A DNA stretch of 64,000 bases from Anodontia alba (lineage: Eukaryota; Mollusca; Bivalvia; Lucinida; Lucinidae). Under the pieces are notes generated by a model that saw only the letters and a list, made by a program, of their open reading frames with translations, was not told the origin of the DNA and did no database searches. Position 1 is the first letter of the stretch. Every line of letters starts with the position of its first letter. Shown here piece by piece: positions 1 to 11,192 of this stretch. The translations under genes were made by a program, and so were the position numbers. The DNA lies in the NCBI GenBank assembly GCA_964016985.1, contig OZ024821.1, positions 15,301,211 to 15,365,210 on the forward strand, in the 5' to 3' direction.

Positions 1-215
1 GATGCAAAATGCCCCATGAGAATTAAACTTATAGACAAAAGGATCAACTGAACCGCCAAACCACCTCTGAATCCGTCACTGCTATATCATGAAAAAAAAA
101 AAATTGACTTTTCAACGGGAGCCTATATAGTACATTCAACAACTTCCTCTTCCCTGTATGTTATGAGTGCATAGGTAAAGTCCATTTTTTTATTATCTTT
201 GTTTTCTACGAAGTA

Positions 216-518
216 CAGTCGACTCTCGTTATCTCGAATTCCAAGGGACTCTCTGAAATACTTCGAGATATCCTTATCTCGACAAATCAGATTTGCGAAA
301 TTGAGGAAAAAATAATTCACACAACAACATTTAACAAATATATATGTAGGACTCTTGAAGTTAGAGATATATTATAAAGGAGAAATTGCAATTTCTCCTC
401 TTTTCCACAGTAATTTTTACCTGTACTTAGATGTTCATGTTTAGGTAGCGACCAGATTTTCACTTCGAGATAAGCAGTTATTCGAGATAAGCGAGGTCAA
501 GATAACGGGAGTCAACTG
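216..518. mobile_element. pogo/Tigger-like MITE
   Basis: Non-coding element flanked by TA on both sides (214-215 and 519-520). The left end CAGTCGACTCTCGTTATCTC is matched inverted at the right end (gataacgggagtcaactg). TA duplication and CAGT-type ends fit the Tc1/mariner superfamily, pogo/Tigger group. A second full copy is at 52243-52505, and an end fragment is at about 1845-1872. No transposase is inside. Confidence 0.75.
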
Positions 519-520
519 TA

Positions 521-855
521 CATAAGAGAACTCAGGAACTCATACAGTCAGATCCACATCAAGCCCCTAACACCAAAGGGAAAGACAGACAAAAATGCAA
601 TAAAGCAACCGCAAACTGATCAGACTGCAAGCAGAGTTGGCAACTCTTTCCCAAGACGGTGGGAACTGTGTAAACCAAACTTAACTGAATATATAATCAA
701 CTTACAAAATCATCAAAAGAAAAACATTAGAAAGTGAAGCACTACATAACAATTAACAAAATGTACCAAAATGAAGTCCATAATACAGTCGTTGTTCAAC
801 GTTCAAAATATTTTTTGTGATGATTCGTGATGTGACTAGGTCTATATATTTCACG
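521..855. other. Intergenic, nothing recognised
   Basis: AT-rich unique-looking sequence. No credible coding frame, RNA gene or repeat was recognised. Confidence 0.5.
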
Positions 856-859
856 CGTG

Positions 860-1400
860 CTCAGTGCAAGAAATGTAGCAGAAGTCTGAAGAAAAAATCT
901 CTCTCTCTCTCTCTCTCACATGAATTTCATCAAAACTGTTTCCAAAAAGTAATAAAATGAACCATCGATAACAAAAACAAGAAACAAGAGTAATCAAATT
1001 CTCTCTGTCTGTCTGTCTCTTCCTCTCTCTAATTTCACTTGTGCCCTTGGTCCAAAATGCAAACAATGTAGCAGAAATCAGAAAAAAAAAAAAAAAAACA
1101 AACAAAAAAACAAAAAAAAAAAAAAACAAAAAAAAACAAGGAAATAATCTCCCTTTTTCTCTCCCTCTCTCTTTTGCTCTGTCTGTCTGTTTGTCTGTCA
1201 TGAATTTCACCAAAACTGTTTCCAAATATATAAAAAAACAAACCAGACAAAAATTACAAATAATCAAATTCTCTGTGTGTGTGTGTGTGTCTCTCTCTCT
1301 CGTTTCAGCTATACTGTTGGACAAAAAATGCAAGAAATGTAGCAGAAATTAAAACACAACAACAAAAAACAAAACAAAAAAAAAAAAAAACACAAGAAAA

Positions 1401-1441
<41 letters not shown>

Positions 1442-1500
1442 GTCCGTCTCTCTGTCTGTCCGTCTCTCTCTCTCTCTCTCTCTCTCTCTCAGAATATAAA
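860..1500. repeat. Three-unit tandem repeat rich in (CT)n and poly-A
   Basis: The phrase gcaa(g/a)(a/c)aatgtagcagaa recurs at about 866, 1059 and 1329, each time followed by an A-rich block, then a CT/CTGT microsatellite, then a conserved spacer (atgaatttca(t/c)caaaactgtttcc) in the first two units. This is a compound minisatellite of roughly 190-270 bp units. Long open frames here are low-complexity Leu/Ser/Phe or Lys runs and are not genes. Confidence 0.85.
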
Positions 1501-2659
1501 CTTACATCTCAGGTAAATCGACATGTGAGGCATGAAATGTGGGAATAAGCAACGGACAAACCATTTTTTTTTTTTTTTTAATTTTCAGTAGACTTTTCTG
1601 CTGCGACTGACGTCCTGATGAAGAGATCACATCAGCTTCGTTGTGCCGTCGTACTGCCATGTCTGTGTATTCGTGAGAATTTCTCACTCGTGTATCAAAT
1701 ATAAAGGTTGAAAATAAGACCCAACATAGCCAACAGTGGGGCAGTTTCTCTGCTTTTCGACTCCTCTTTTCGACAATATTTTCAATATATATGTATCTCT
1801 AACTTATAGAGTCCAATTACATATATATTTGTTAAGTCCCTTGGATTCGAGATAACGAGAGTTGACTGTATTTGTCAGTTTCACCTACCTTCTGTTGGTG
1901 TTTGCCATTTTGTTCGCTTTATTTTAATATGATAAGCTTGTGGCAGCTGCAGAGACTGAACTGACTGGCATCTTGGCTTTCGCCTTTACTTACGACATTT
2001 AAATTCAGTGTGTTCCTCTCTAGAGGCGCATGCGCACACGTTCGTGTGCACATACCTGCATTCATTCATACGCTTTGTACAGAAACTGACTGCGCACATG
2101 CACATGCCTCTATATACACAAGTACGCATGTATGTAGGGACATATGTGTACGTGTGTACGTGTGTGTGCCGCGCTTGCTTAATTTAATAAATTAAATTCG
2201 CGCATAAATTACCATAAATTTGTGTGATCCCGATTCTGCTCGTTACAGTCGACATGTATCGAAAATCTACATTTGTATTCAGCAAGCTCGACTCTCCGCT
2301 GATCTTATTTCCACCAAAACAACTACCTGTGTATACAATGGACAGACCCTGATCAGACAATACTACTATTAGTGCAGTCTGCTCAGCGCGCTAGACAATA
2401 ATGCAGAATCGAACCAAGCTGCGCACAACAGTGGCGTCTGCGAGATAACAGCTTATCACTCTCGATACGCAAACCAGACATTTCGGAATTTGCAATGAAA
2501 AGAAACAAATAATTAAAATAAGACACCATCTCCGAAAAAACAATCTGACTGAGGTCTCTCTTATCGATGCAAGATACATAGGCCTCGTCTGTAATGGTAT
2601 ATGTCGTTTTTTTTTGTTTTTTTTTTGTTTTTCAGTGGGGTTTAATTTATAGTCAAATA
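1501..2659. other. Intergenic, with pogo-end remnant and CA/TG-rich stretch
   Basis: No gene seen. Near 1845-1872 there is a solitary pogo-MITE end (cgagataacgagagttgactgta). Positions 2025-2172 are rich in alternating purine-pyrimidine (gcgcacacgt, gtgtacgtgtgtgtg), which may favour Z-DNA. A T-run occurs at 2608-2634. Confidence 0.5.
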
Positions 2660-2876
2660 TACCACAATTTCTTTATAACACTACTTTGTTGGGGTCCATA
2701 GCATAAACCATGTTAGTTAAACGACCGTGTTATATACAAACAAAACTGGATAGATTATATTGAAAAATGACCATTTATGGTCATTTTTCAATATCTATTT
2801 TGGGATCCATCTTTGAACCGTGTTATATCCAAAACCGTGTTACAACGAACCGTGTTATAAAGAGGTTGAAGTGTAG
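2660..2876. mobile_element. Foldback MITE with GACCATTTATGGTC centre
   Basis: Inverted ends: ccacaatttctttataacac on the left against gtgttataaagaggttgaag on the right. A near-perfect central palindrome (gaaaaatgaccatttatggtcatttttc) lies at about 2761-2790. Related copies sit at 49350-50190 (expanded) and 59870-60085. Confidence 0.7.
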
Positions 2877-3733
2877 TGAGAATCACGGGAAATCAAATCA
2901 AAGCACTGCATGACAGAATTGTGGGGTCGATTGTCTCTGAGTGTAGGCTGAGAAAATTGTCCTGAACGGGGACTTACGATTGTTTCATTTACCCTCACCT
3001 TCCAGTAATTTAAGCAAACAGTGTAGCCCGTGATCAGACGCCGCGTTATGCGGTGTCCTGGTCTGCACTATTTGCCAATGTCCCAAACGGCTTAGTCCAG
3101 GTTTTACGGAAAGCCCTCTATGAACAGCACTCTGACATCACAGCGCCCAACAAGAAAAGCGCGGCTATAAATAACCATTTAACTGGATTTCATCTAACGC
3201 GCGGTTTGATTACATTGGTCAATGATGATAACGAGGACAGTTACCGTAAGGAAACGTTGGCGTTTGTATACTATGGCTCTATTGTAAACAATCGACGCAA
3301 AAATCATGGGATTTAATGATTTCTCGTGTGATGTTACATCGTATGACTATGACTCGTACGTGAAAGTAGAAAATGGACTTATGACGTAGAAAAGGTACCT
3401 TACACAAAGACCAAAATTATGCATGTGATCTCATCAGCCAGCTCTGGTTTGTAACAGTCAACACCAGACAATCATAGAGATGAGGAGAGATGAGGAAATG
3501 AAATCCATTGTTGATCCGCAATGCATCAATGACCTTTTGTCGGTTAACCCGAAACCGGAACCAGCTAATACGTATCAACTGAAGCGAATTCTACGTTTCA
3601 ATGAAACCAAAAGGGCCAATTTGAATGTACAAAACAGGGGAATGCAGCAAAATACTAATTTTCGAAACGAAGTGAAATGGAATTTTTAAAAGACGACATA
3701 GCGAAATGAAGCATTTCTTTCTTTCTTTCTTTT

Positions 3734-3774
<41 letters not shown>

Positions 3775-4339
3775 TGTACTGTACTGTAATGTAATCGAGC
3801 TTTATATGCAACTAAAAAAATGTTTACTTTATTTTACGCCCGTGGACAATCTTAATAGTTGTCATTGCTCCGGAAGTACTTTATGAAAGGTCATGGTCCG
3901 GTCCAATACTATTTTCAATGGACTGCTCAATGTTATTTCAAGTATTAACTTTCACAAAAAGCTTGGTCTGCAGACAACAAATTTTAAAGCTGACCGAAGT
4001 TAATCCATCAACTGCACAACTTGATTATTCGCATTCCACGTAATAATTATTTGAAGTGTTTTCAGGGTAGATTCAGAGAGCCAAGTATTCGCTTTCGCAG
4101 AGAACTTGGGCTACGCTCATCACACAATAAGGTTAAAGCTGATTGAAGATTGACAGCAAACTGTCGAGTTTCATGTTAATCCATCAAGTACTTTGTAGTT
4201 TCCACAAGTTTAATGACCGGTGACTGGACCATGAAATATAAGTTGTTTTCATTAATTAGATGTATATTTGCCATGATCCTTACTGAATGCAGATCAAACT
4301 TTAAATCTTTGAATCAACTGTCGCTTAAGTGCACGACCC
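2877..4339. other. Intergenic, contains (CTTT)n at 3716-3773
   Basis: No coding region supported. A clean CTTT microsatellite of about 58 bp is at 3716-3773. The rest looks unique and was not recognised. Confidence 0.5.
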
Positions 4340-4975
4340 GTCTTATTCTTGCCTGTACCTCTACCTGGCCTCTGGCTTTTTGGCGATTCTTTTGGCTAGA
4401 TCTTGCCAATATTAATTTTATCAAATATTCTATAATGTTGAAGACCTGTGGCTATTTCCATATTTTGGCCTCGGCGTTGCCTCGGTCAGTGAAAATTGGC
4501 ATTTGGCAAAATCATTCACTAGGTCTTGTCAGTATCGATCTTTTTGCGAAAAATTATCAAATCCATAGCTTTCAAGAGTTATGGGTAGTTTTGCTAACTG
4601 TCTCGGCATTGCCTCGGTCAAGGAAAAGTAGCATTTGGCAATCTTTTGTCTAGATCTTGTCGATATTAATATGTATACAAAATTTTATCGAAATACCCCA
4701 TATGGTTGAAGACCTACGGCAATTTCCATATTTTTACATTGTTTGCCTCGGCGTTGCCTTGGTCAAAAGACAAGTGGTATTTAGCAGGCGTATTGTCTAA
4801 ATCTTGTCGGCTTCTATCAGTACGCCAAACATTTTCAAAATATTCCTATCGGTTTAAGGGTTATGGCCCCGTTTGCTTGCCGACCACGGACGATAGACGG
4901 ACTTACAAGATAATAACAGTGCACGTTTCGAAAGCCAATCTTTCAATCAGTCGACTTTTCTACGGGTCGTGCAGT
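4340..4975. repeat. Diverged tandem satellite, ~140-bp unit
   Basis: The phrase 'cctcggcgttgcctcggtca' and variants recur near 4470, 4606 and 4746, each followed by a diverged 'ggcatttggcaaatc... (c/t)taga/ggtcttgtc' block. About three to four old units are visible. The array ends with 'gccgaccacggacgatagacgg', a tail type often seen at ends of such arrays. Confidence 0.65.
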
Positions 4976-5357
4976 CTTTGACTATACTCATATGTATCTT
5001 AATTTTTCCAAAAATTAGAGGTTTGCAGAGGCATACATATGTTTATCACTTCTTTTCGACAAGGACGACATGTATTAAGGATGCCTAAAATTTGCTGAAA
5101 AGTCAGTCTGTAAATCACTTGGCTCTCCCTGTACTCATTTAGTGGAATGGTTGTGGTTTACGGTTTGGGTACTCTTTTTTTCTCAATGGCTGCTTTCTGA
5201 GCTAAAAATAAACTTTCGGCACCAATCGGCAATGTGCGTTGCCTGCTTAAAAAGGCTGTGGGTTAATAAAAGTGTTTAAGAAGTTCTTAGATATGTCAAT
5301 TATCGCATACATGTATATGTGGATCCGGGATTTTTAGGAAGTGGAGTTCAACTTTAA
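4976..5357. other. Intergenic, nothing recognised
   Basis: No coding frame, RNA gene or clear repeat was recognised in this AT-rich stretch. Confidence 0.4.
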
Positions 5358-5565
5358 CCCTTCTCATGCTGAATAAAGATGCCACGCCCACTTCTAATTT
5401 CCAGCCAGTCAGATTACTTGATCCGAGTTTTTGACAGAAATTCACATACTTAATGACAAACAGTGCAGATCCAGATCAGTTGGCTTCTTCAGAAGCCAAC
5501 TGATCTGGATCTGCACTGTTTGCTAAGACGGGGCATGACGTGATTAGCAAGAGAATGGTTATGGT
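5358..5565. mobile_element. TTAA-flanked MITE (CCCTTCTCATGCTGAA end) with palindromic core
   Basis: Begins directly after TTAA (5354-5357) with cccttctcatgctgaataaa. The core 5464-5522 is a long hairpin (aacagtgcagatccagatca / tgatctggatctgcactgtt). The right end is degraded. Same family: about 6406-6610, 43279-43454 and 58429-58617. Confidence 0.65.
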
Positions 5566-5995
5566 GAAACGATATACTTCTAAGTGTTTTAAATAAGGTA
5601 TTTTAGACTATTTGTCACCCTTCTCATATTAAGGGGTTGCTCTTAAGGAAAGAATTTGCTCCTACTGCTCCGTAAGAAGCGGGTTCTATCGTGCGAATTA
5701 GATAAGAGGAACAGAAAAAGTGCCATTATTTGTGTTCTCAAGCTAACAGGTAGCAACTTTTCCAGCAAGATGCGATTTTGGCGAAGATACTAAACAAGAT
5801 TTCTAAAATACAGAAAAAAAAATGTTCTTGTATATTTCTATTGTATATATATATACCATTCTACAGTATTATGAGAATAACAGCCAGTGGGAAAGCTGAA
5901 ATCAAATGTTCTATTCTATTCTACTCTACAAATTTGAAATTGTTATTCCCGATTTGACACTTCACAAAATATGTAGATAAGAGCACCCAGGGTCC
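5566..5995. other. Intergenic, nothing recognised
   Basis: No gene or repeat identified. Contains a short TA-rich run at 5845-5857. Confidence 0.4.
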
Positions 5996-6236
5996 AGTTG
6001 TTCAAAGCTAACGATATCGTTTGTTAACGATTCGTTAAAATTTAAATCGAGTGATACGCAAATATGCTGAAATTTTTTGCTGAAAAAATGTGAGTAGCTT
6101 TTGCAGTGCAAAAGCTACTCACATTTTTTTCAGCAAAAAATATCAGAATATTGTATATTGAATCCGCTAAAACAGTTAACGAACTGACCCTTAACGAGCT
6201 CGTTAAGCCAACGACGCTTTGAACAACTGGGCCCAG
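5996..6236. mobile_element. Foldback MITE, GGGCCCAGTTGTTCAAAGC ends
   Basis: Ends gggtccagttgttcaaagct and ctttgaacaactgggccc are inverted copies. The middle is a long perfect hairpin (gagtagcttttgca / tgcaaaagctactc). Other copies: 49023-49275, 54917-55160, 55240-55490 and 56580-56825. Non-coding; transposase family not assigned. Confidence 0.85.
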
Positions 6237-6405
6237 ATAAACACTTTTTCTTATTTCTCCGCGAAAATATATCTTGTGGATACTCAATAGAACCATCTCG
6301 GTGAGGTGCTACTAATGAGTCCCCACAACATATGTTTTCATGGAGAAAACTTTTCGCTTAAAAAAGTGCTTTATCGTTATTATGAGGGTCACTGCGTATT
6401 AACCA

Positions 6406-6610
6406 ATGTCTTGCTGAATAAATTAAGATGCCATGCCCACTTCTAATTTTCAGCCAATCAGATTACTTGATCCAGGTTGTTGATATAAATTCAAATACTG
6501 AATGGCAAACAGAGCAGGTCCAGATCAGTTGGCTTCTGAAGAAGCCAACTGATCTGGATCTACACTGTTGGCAAAGGCAGGGCATATCCGGGTTCAGCAG
6601 GCTGCGTATT
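6406..6610. mobile_element. TTAA-type MITE copy with palindromic core
   Basis: Shares 'gctgaataaattaagatgcc' and the 'cccacttctaatttt(c)agccaatcagattacttgatcc' body with 5358-5565 and 58429-58617. The core hairpin (gtccagatcagttggcttct / gaagccaactgatctggatc) is at 6506-6573. Confidence 0.7.
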
Positions 6611-6862
6611 AAGATACTACAGCCACCTCCCTACACTCTTCCCCCATGTTTGTTCCTCTGTTTCTATTTTCATTCCCTCACGATTCCTTTCTTTGTTTCT
6701 CAAACACCCCCCTCCTGGTTTCGCATCTCTCCTTCAATTTCCATTTGGACACCCTCTAACTTTATTATGCACTTCCCTCGGACAAAATACCATCACGAAA
6801 ACATACCTATATAATTTTGACCCCCTTAAACCCCACTTTTATATAGTAAAGCTGGGGTTTAC

Positions 6863-6990
6863 AGGGGTATACGTTATTTTTCTTATTTCTGATCAAAACA
6901 TAGATTGTGGGTACTCGTTAGAACCGCCGCGCCGAGGCGGTTCTAACGAGTACCCACAATCTATGTTTTGTGCAGAAATATGAAAAAATA
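6863..6990. mobile_element. Palindromic MITE, 'acccacaat..atgttttgtg' family
   Basis: A nearly perfect inverted repeat centred near 6932 (gggtactcgttagaaccgcc / ggcggttctaacgagtaccc), continuing outward to ttcttatttct / gcagaaatatgaaaa. Other copies: 46335-46445, 47735-47855, 59435-59540, 60500-60625 and 62245-62365; partial ones near 6246-6370 and 61135-61185. Confidence 0.85.
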
Positions 6991-7136
6991 TCAGAGTTTT
7001 TTATCAAAAAATTTTCAGTTTTTGGAGGTGAAATTTTCTATATATTTGAATAGGCGTGTTTTCGTAATGAGTCGACCTTCAATGGCTCAAACATCTTTCG
7101 GACCATTTAAATTTGTTACAGACATGGGTAGTTGGA

Positions 7137-7210
7137 GCTATGTATGTATGTATGTATGTATGTATGTATGTATGTATGTATGTATGTATGTATGTATGTA
7201 TGTATGTATT
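7137..7210. repeat. (TATG)n microsatellite
   Basis: About 18 uninterrupted copies of the tetranucleotide tatg/atgt. The open frames over it (Met-Tyr-Val-Cys repeats) are artefacts. Confidence 0.95.
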
Positions 7211-7324
7211 TTGTAACGTTTCAGAACAAACAACGATGTAGCAAGAATTCAGACAGGTAGCTGACGTCGGTAGAAGACAACGTAAATGATAGTTTCCTTG
7301 TGTCAAATCAGGTAATCATTCGAA

Positions 7325-7626
7325 GCCAGGCCCCAGCATTTCCTACAAGATTGCATGTGCACCCAGCGAAGACTCGTATCAGCATGCGCATCCTTGCAGT
7401 CTGATCGGAGTCTCCGCTGGGCACTCTGTTGGTGTCCAAGGACCCAAAGCGTCTTCGTGTTGACAGCGAATACTGATCGGTGTTTGCAGGGCACTAAGCT
7501 GGAGCCGAATCTCCAAAGCGTTTTCATGCTGACAGTCAAGACAAATAAGCTTGCTCGAATGTGCAGGCTGATCTGAGTTTTCATTAGGTGCACATGGAAT
7601 CTTGTAGGAAATGCTGTGCCCTGGCT
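7325..7626. mobile_element. Inverted-repeat element, 'cagcgaagactc' family
   Basis: Ends are inverted copies: ccccagcatttcctacaaga on the left and tcttgtaggaaatgctgtgc on the right, followed inward by gcatgtgcacc / ggtgcacatg. The interior holds 'cagcgaagactcgtatcagcatgcgcat', also found near 45985-46195, 19490-19720, 54790-54890, 55850-55990 and 58910-59110. Non-autonomous; class unknown. Confidence 0.7.
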
Positions 7627-7974
7627 CAAATTTATTTTGCCCTTCTGCTTCGAGGGATATGTTGAGGTATTTGCCATTTCACTTCCATTGATATGTGATA
7701 TTTGTACCCCGCATAAACTTTGTTTGTGGTGGGATATATACTGTTTTGATGTCCGTCCGTCCGTGATACTTTGATTTTTTCCAGATATCTTGAAAATGCA
7801 GTGATGGGTATTTATCAATATTCATGCAGACAAATTAAAACCTACATAAGAGAAAGTAAGCGCTAGAGGCCAATTCTCTAAGCGTTATTGCCCTTTATTA
7901 AATGTTTACATTATCTCTTTAACCAATGGCTGGAATTAGACCAAGCTAATACAGATAGATACACCATTATGATT

Positions 7975-8009
7975 GGGGGTGGGGGGGAGGGGGGCGGGGG
8001 CGGGGTGGA
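7975..8009 (+). other. G-rich tract with G-quadruplex potential
   Basis: Runs of five to seven G separated by single non-G bases (gggggtgggggggaggggggc...) lie within one satellite unit. Other units have only short G runs at this place (acgggggaaa), so this is a local G expansion. Confidence 0.7.
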
Positions 8010-8680
8010 AGACGTGATTAGATTTTTGTACTCTTGACCTTATTTTAAAGATCACTGCATTGTAGAGGCTCTACAAAGTGAGCCTTTTATGCCCTTTTTC
8101 CTAATATCTTGACAATACAGCTATGGCTGTTCATCAGTTTATGCAGATACATGGGTATCAATATAATACATAAGACAGAATAAGGGCAAAGGGCCAACTC
8201 TTTTAGAGTTAGTGCCCTTTGTAATTTTTAAATGGTGTAAAAAAGCTTATATGCACATTAACCTTTTAACCAATGGCTGAAATTTGACCAAACTAATAAT
8301 ATCATTACGAAGGGGAAAAGAAGTGATTAATTTTTGGTGACTGACCTTATTTTCAAGGTCCATACGTAGTTAAGACTCTAAAAGTGAGCCTTGTGTGCAC
8401 TGTTTTTCCTAATATTTTGAAAACGCAGTTATGGGAATTTATCAGTTTATGCAGACACATTGATAATAATAAGACGTACCTACATAAGAAAAAATAAGGA
8501 AAAGGGGCAAATTCTCTTAGAGTTATTGCCCTTTGTAAAAAATCTTAATGCAGAAAAAAGCTTGTGTGCACAATATCTCTATCAACAATGGCTACAATTT
8601 GACCAAACTAATACATATAGGTTACACACCCCTATTAATTTCTCCATAGGCTACAATGCTAAGAAATCAAAAGCGTCTAC

Positions 8681-8943
8681 CTGCTACAGTTCCATGGGCC
8701 TAAATCAGATCCAGGTTTCAGTGGGATATGACAGCCACTTGAATCAGCAACAGATCCTGGGATTTTCATGTCCTCTTCATCACTTTGAAAATGCATGACA
8801 CTGCCCGCCATATGACAGCCCGGAAATTCCAGTCACAAACTGGAATGACCGATCGACTCGTTGTAGCACTCCACCAAGCCAAATAGTTCCCTGCAGAATA
8901 TTTTACTATCTGGAATTTGTCTCCTCCAGGAACCTCATTTGGC
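8681..8943 (-). pseudogene. Frameshifted duplicate of the exon-like frame at 9142-9414
   Basis: Closely similar to the minus-strand exon at 9142-9414, with the same acceptor (ttatttcag) and a weaker donor (gtagac in place of gtgaga). It is 10 nt shorter than its neighbour, in the segment after the CDPEQ position, so the frame shifts. It therefore looks like a dead copy made by tandem duplication of a ~465-bp block (about 8607-9073 and 9074-9545). Function unknown. Confidence 0.6.
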
Positions 8944-9141
8944 CTGAAATAAATAGAATAATGTTGTCGTTTTTACCTTACACTATATACAGCATCTACT
9001 CTGTACACTCTTTTTAGATAGGACTATTTTTCAGGGTACCAAAACAATGTGACGTCAATAGTAAGCTGGTTCCTATATAGGTTACACACCCCTATTAATT
9101 CCTCCATAGGCTACAATGCTAAGAAATCAAAAGTGTCTCAC

Positions 9142-9414
9142 CTGCTACAGTTCCATGGGCCTAAATCAGATCCAGGTTTCGGTGCGATGTGACAGCCACT
9201 TGAGTCAGCAACAGATCCTGGGATTTTCATGTTCTCTTCATCACTTCGAAAATATTTGACACTGCCCGCCATATGACAGCCCAAAAATTCAGCCTGTTCA
9301 GGGTCACAAACTGGAATGGCCGACCGACTCGTTGTAGCACTCCACCCAGCCAAAAAGTTCCCTGCAGAATCTTTTACTAACTGGAATTTGTCTCCTCCAG
9401 GAACCTCCTTTGGC
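9142..9414 (-). CDS. Orphan exon-like reading frame, unidentified protein
   Basis: Read on -, a 273-nt frame is bounded by a polypyrimidine/AG acceptor (ctatttatttcag) and a consensus donor (AG followed by gtgagac). It is symmetric (1 nt + 90 codons + 2 nt), so it could be skipped or duplicated without a shift. The peptide begins PKEVPGGDKFQLVKDSAGNF and ends GSDLGPWNCS, with cysteines at CDPEQ, GCHM, GCHI and NCS. I do not recognise the domain. No other exon of the same gene was seen nearby. It sits inside a satellite array and may be a captured exon. Whether it is transcribed is unknown. Confidence 0.45.
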
Positions 9415-9807
9415 CTGAAATAAATAGAACAATGCAGCCGTTTTTACCTTACACTGTATACAACATCTACTCTGTACACTCTATTTTTAGATAGGACTAT
9501 TTTTTCGGGGTACCAAAACAGTGTGACGTCAAAAGTAGTCTGGTTCCAGATACATCATTATGACGGGGGAAAACGTGATCACATTTTGGTGACCTTGTCC
9601 TTATTTTCAAGGTCACTACATTGTAAAGACTTTAAAGGTGAACCTTGTGTGCACTATTTTTCTTGATATTTTGAAAACGCAGCAGTAGATTCATCAATTT
9701 ATGCAGACACATTGATATCAAAACATGTACCTACATATGAAAAGGTAAGGGCTAGGAGCCTACTCTTTTAGAGTTACTGCCCTTTGTTAAAGTTCTTAAT
9801 ACAGGAA

Positions 9808-9849
<42 letters not shown>

Positions 9850-11177
9850 TGTTGTGCACATTATCTCTTAAGCAATGGCTGGAATTTTACCAAACTAATA
9901 AAGATACATCATTACGACGGGGGAAAAATAATTAGATTTTGGTGACCTTAACCTTACTTTCAAGGTCACTACGCTGTAAAGACTCTAAAAGTAAGCCTTG
10001 TGTCCACTGTTTTTCCTAATATCTTGAAAACGCAGTGATGGATATTTATCAGTCTATGCCGACACATTGCTATCCATAAGGTGTACCTACAAAAGAAAAA
10101 GTAAGGGCTAGAGAGTTATTGACCTTTGTAAAATTCCTTAATGCAGTAAAAATATATGCACATTATGTTTTTGACCAATGGCTTGAATATGACCAAACTA
10201 ATAGTGTTAACTACTGCAGGCCAAAATAACTTGCGATACTATTACTACTGCCAAAGCACTATTGCAATACTACTACTATTGTAGGTTCTTATTGCAAAAC
10301 TATAACGATAACTTCTTGGAACAGATTTTGCATAAAAAGACCACTATTGCTGTAATAATTGGTGAACTGAGCACAAGCTGACACCAAATGTGTTGTACAA
10401 TTTGGAGTTGTGGTATTCAAATTCTCCTTATGGTTATAACATGCAGGTATTTTCTATTTATAGACCTATGATGTCAACACCTGATATTTCCATTTAAAGA
10501 GCAATTGAAACTATTGCAGTAGTAAAGATTATTGCCGGTACTATTACTATTGCCATTTTGCAACCACAATAGCATTATAGCCAAGGTCACTATTGCTATG
10601 CATCGATGTAGTGTTACATCCCTCATACTAACAGATACATCATTATGACGGGGGGAAATAGTGATTAGATTTTGCTAACCTTGGCCTCATTTTAACGGTC
10701 ACTACATTGTAAAAAGTCTAAAAGTGAGCCTTGTGTAAACTCTTTTTTTTTTTCTTTAATCTTAAAGATGCAGCAATGGATATCCATCAATTTATGCTGA
10801 CTCATTGATATCAATAAGATGTACCTACATAAGAAAAACTAAGAGCCAGGGGCTAATTCTGCTAGAGTCATTGCCCTTTGTAAAATTTCTTCATGCAGTA
10901 AAAAGTTTGTGTATCAATTTAACCAATTGCTTGAATTTGACCAAACTATGCAGTGATTAGATTGCGGTGACTCTGACCTTATTTTCATGGTCACTACGTT
11001 GTAAAGCCTCTGACAGTGAGACTTGTATGTACTCTCTCCTAATATCTTAAAAACACAGTGATGGATATTCATCAGTTTATGCAGGCACACTATAATACAG
11101 ATTATACAGCTTCTGTAAAGTGACCTGTTTTATCTGGCAGGAGTTCATATAAACAGGGTCTCGAAAACATTTTGTTA

Positions 11178-11192
11178 TAATTTCAGTGCGTT
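11178..11192 (+). promoter_or_regulatory. Probable splice acceptor just before the ZNFX1 start
   Basis: Positions 11173-11186 read tataatttcag-like with AG at 11185-11186, then TGCGTT and ATG at 11193. An in-frame TAA (11178-11180) lies in the presumed intron. This suggests one or more upstream 5' UTR (or short coding) exons joined here. The alternative, an unspliced leader, cannot be excluded. Confidence 0.55.

Larger units (their letters stand above)
7846..11110. repeat. Diverged satellite array, ~310-360-bp unit
   Basis: The landmarks 'ttagagttattgccctttgta', 'accaatggctggaatt(t)gaccaaactaata', 'acatcattatgacggggg' and 'ttggtgaccttgaccttattttcaaggtcact' recur in order about seven times between 7846 and 11080. 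Some units are disrupted: a duplicated ~465-bp block is inserted at about 8607-9545, (AAT)n lies at 9805-9847, and a 'ctattgcaatactactac' segment lies near 10200-10620. The array ends about 100 bp before ZNFX1. Confidence 0.85.

Noticed and set aside
851..1548. Long open frames on both strands over the CT-rich block
   Set aside because: They are read through (CT)n, (CTGT)n and poly-A; composition alone explains their length.
7137..7210. CRISPR-like regular repeat
   Set aside because: A plain tetranucleotide microsatellite; the sequence is eukaryotic and no spacers exist.
7303..7818. 171-codon minus-strand frame
   Set aside because: It spans the inverted-repeat element 7325-7626, whose halves match each other and other genomic copies; no protein similarity recognised.
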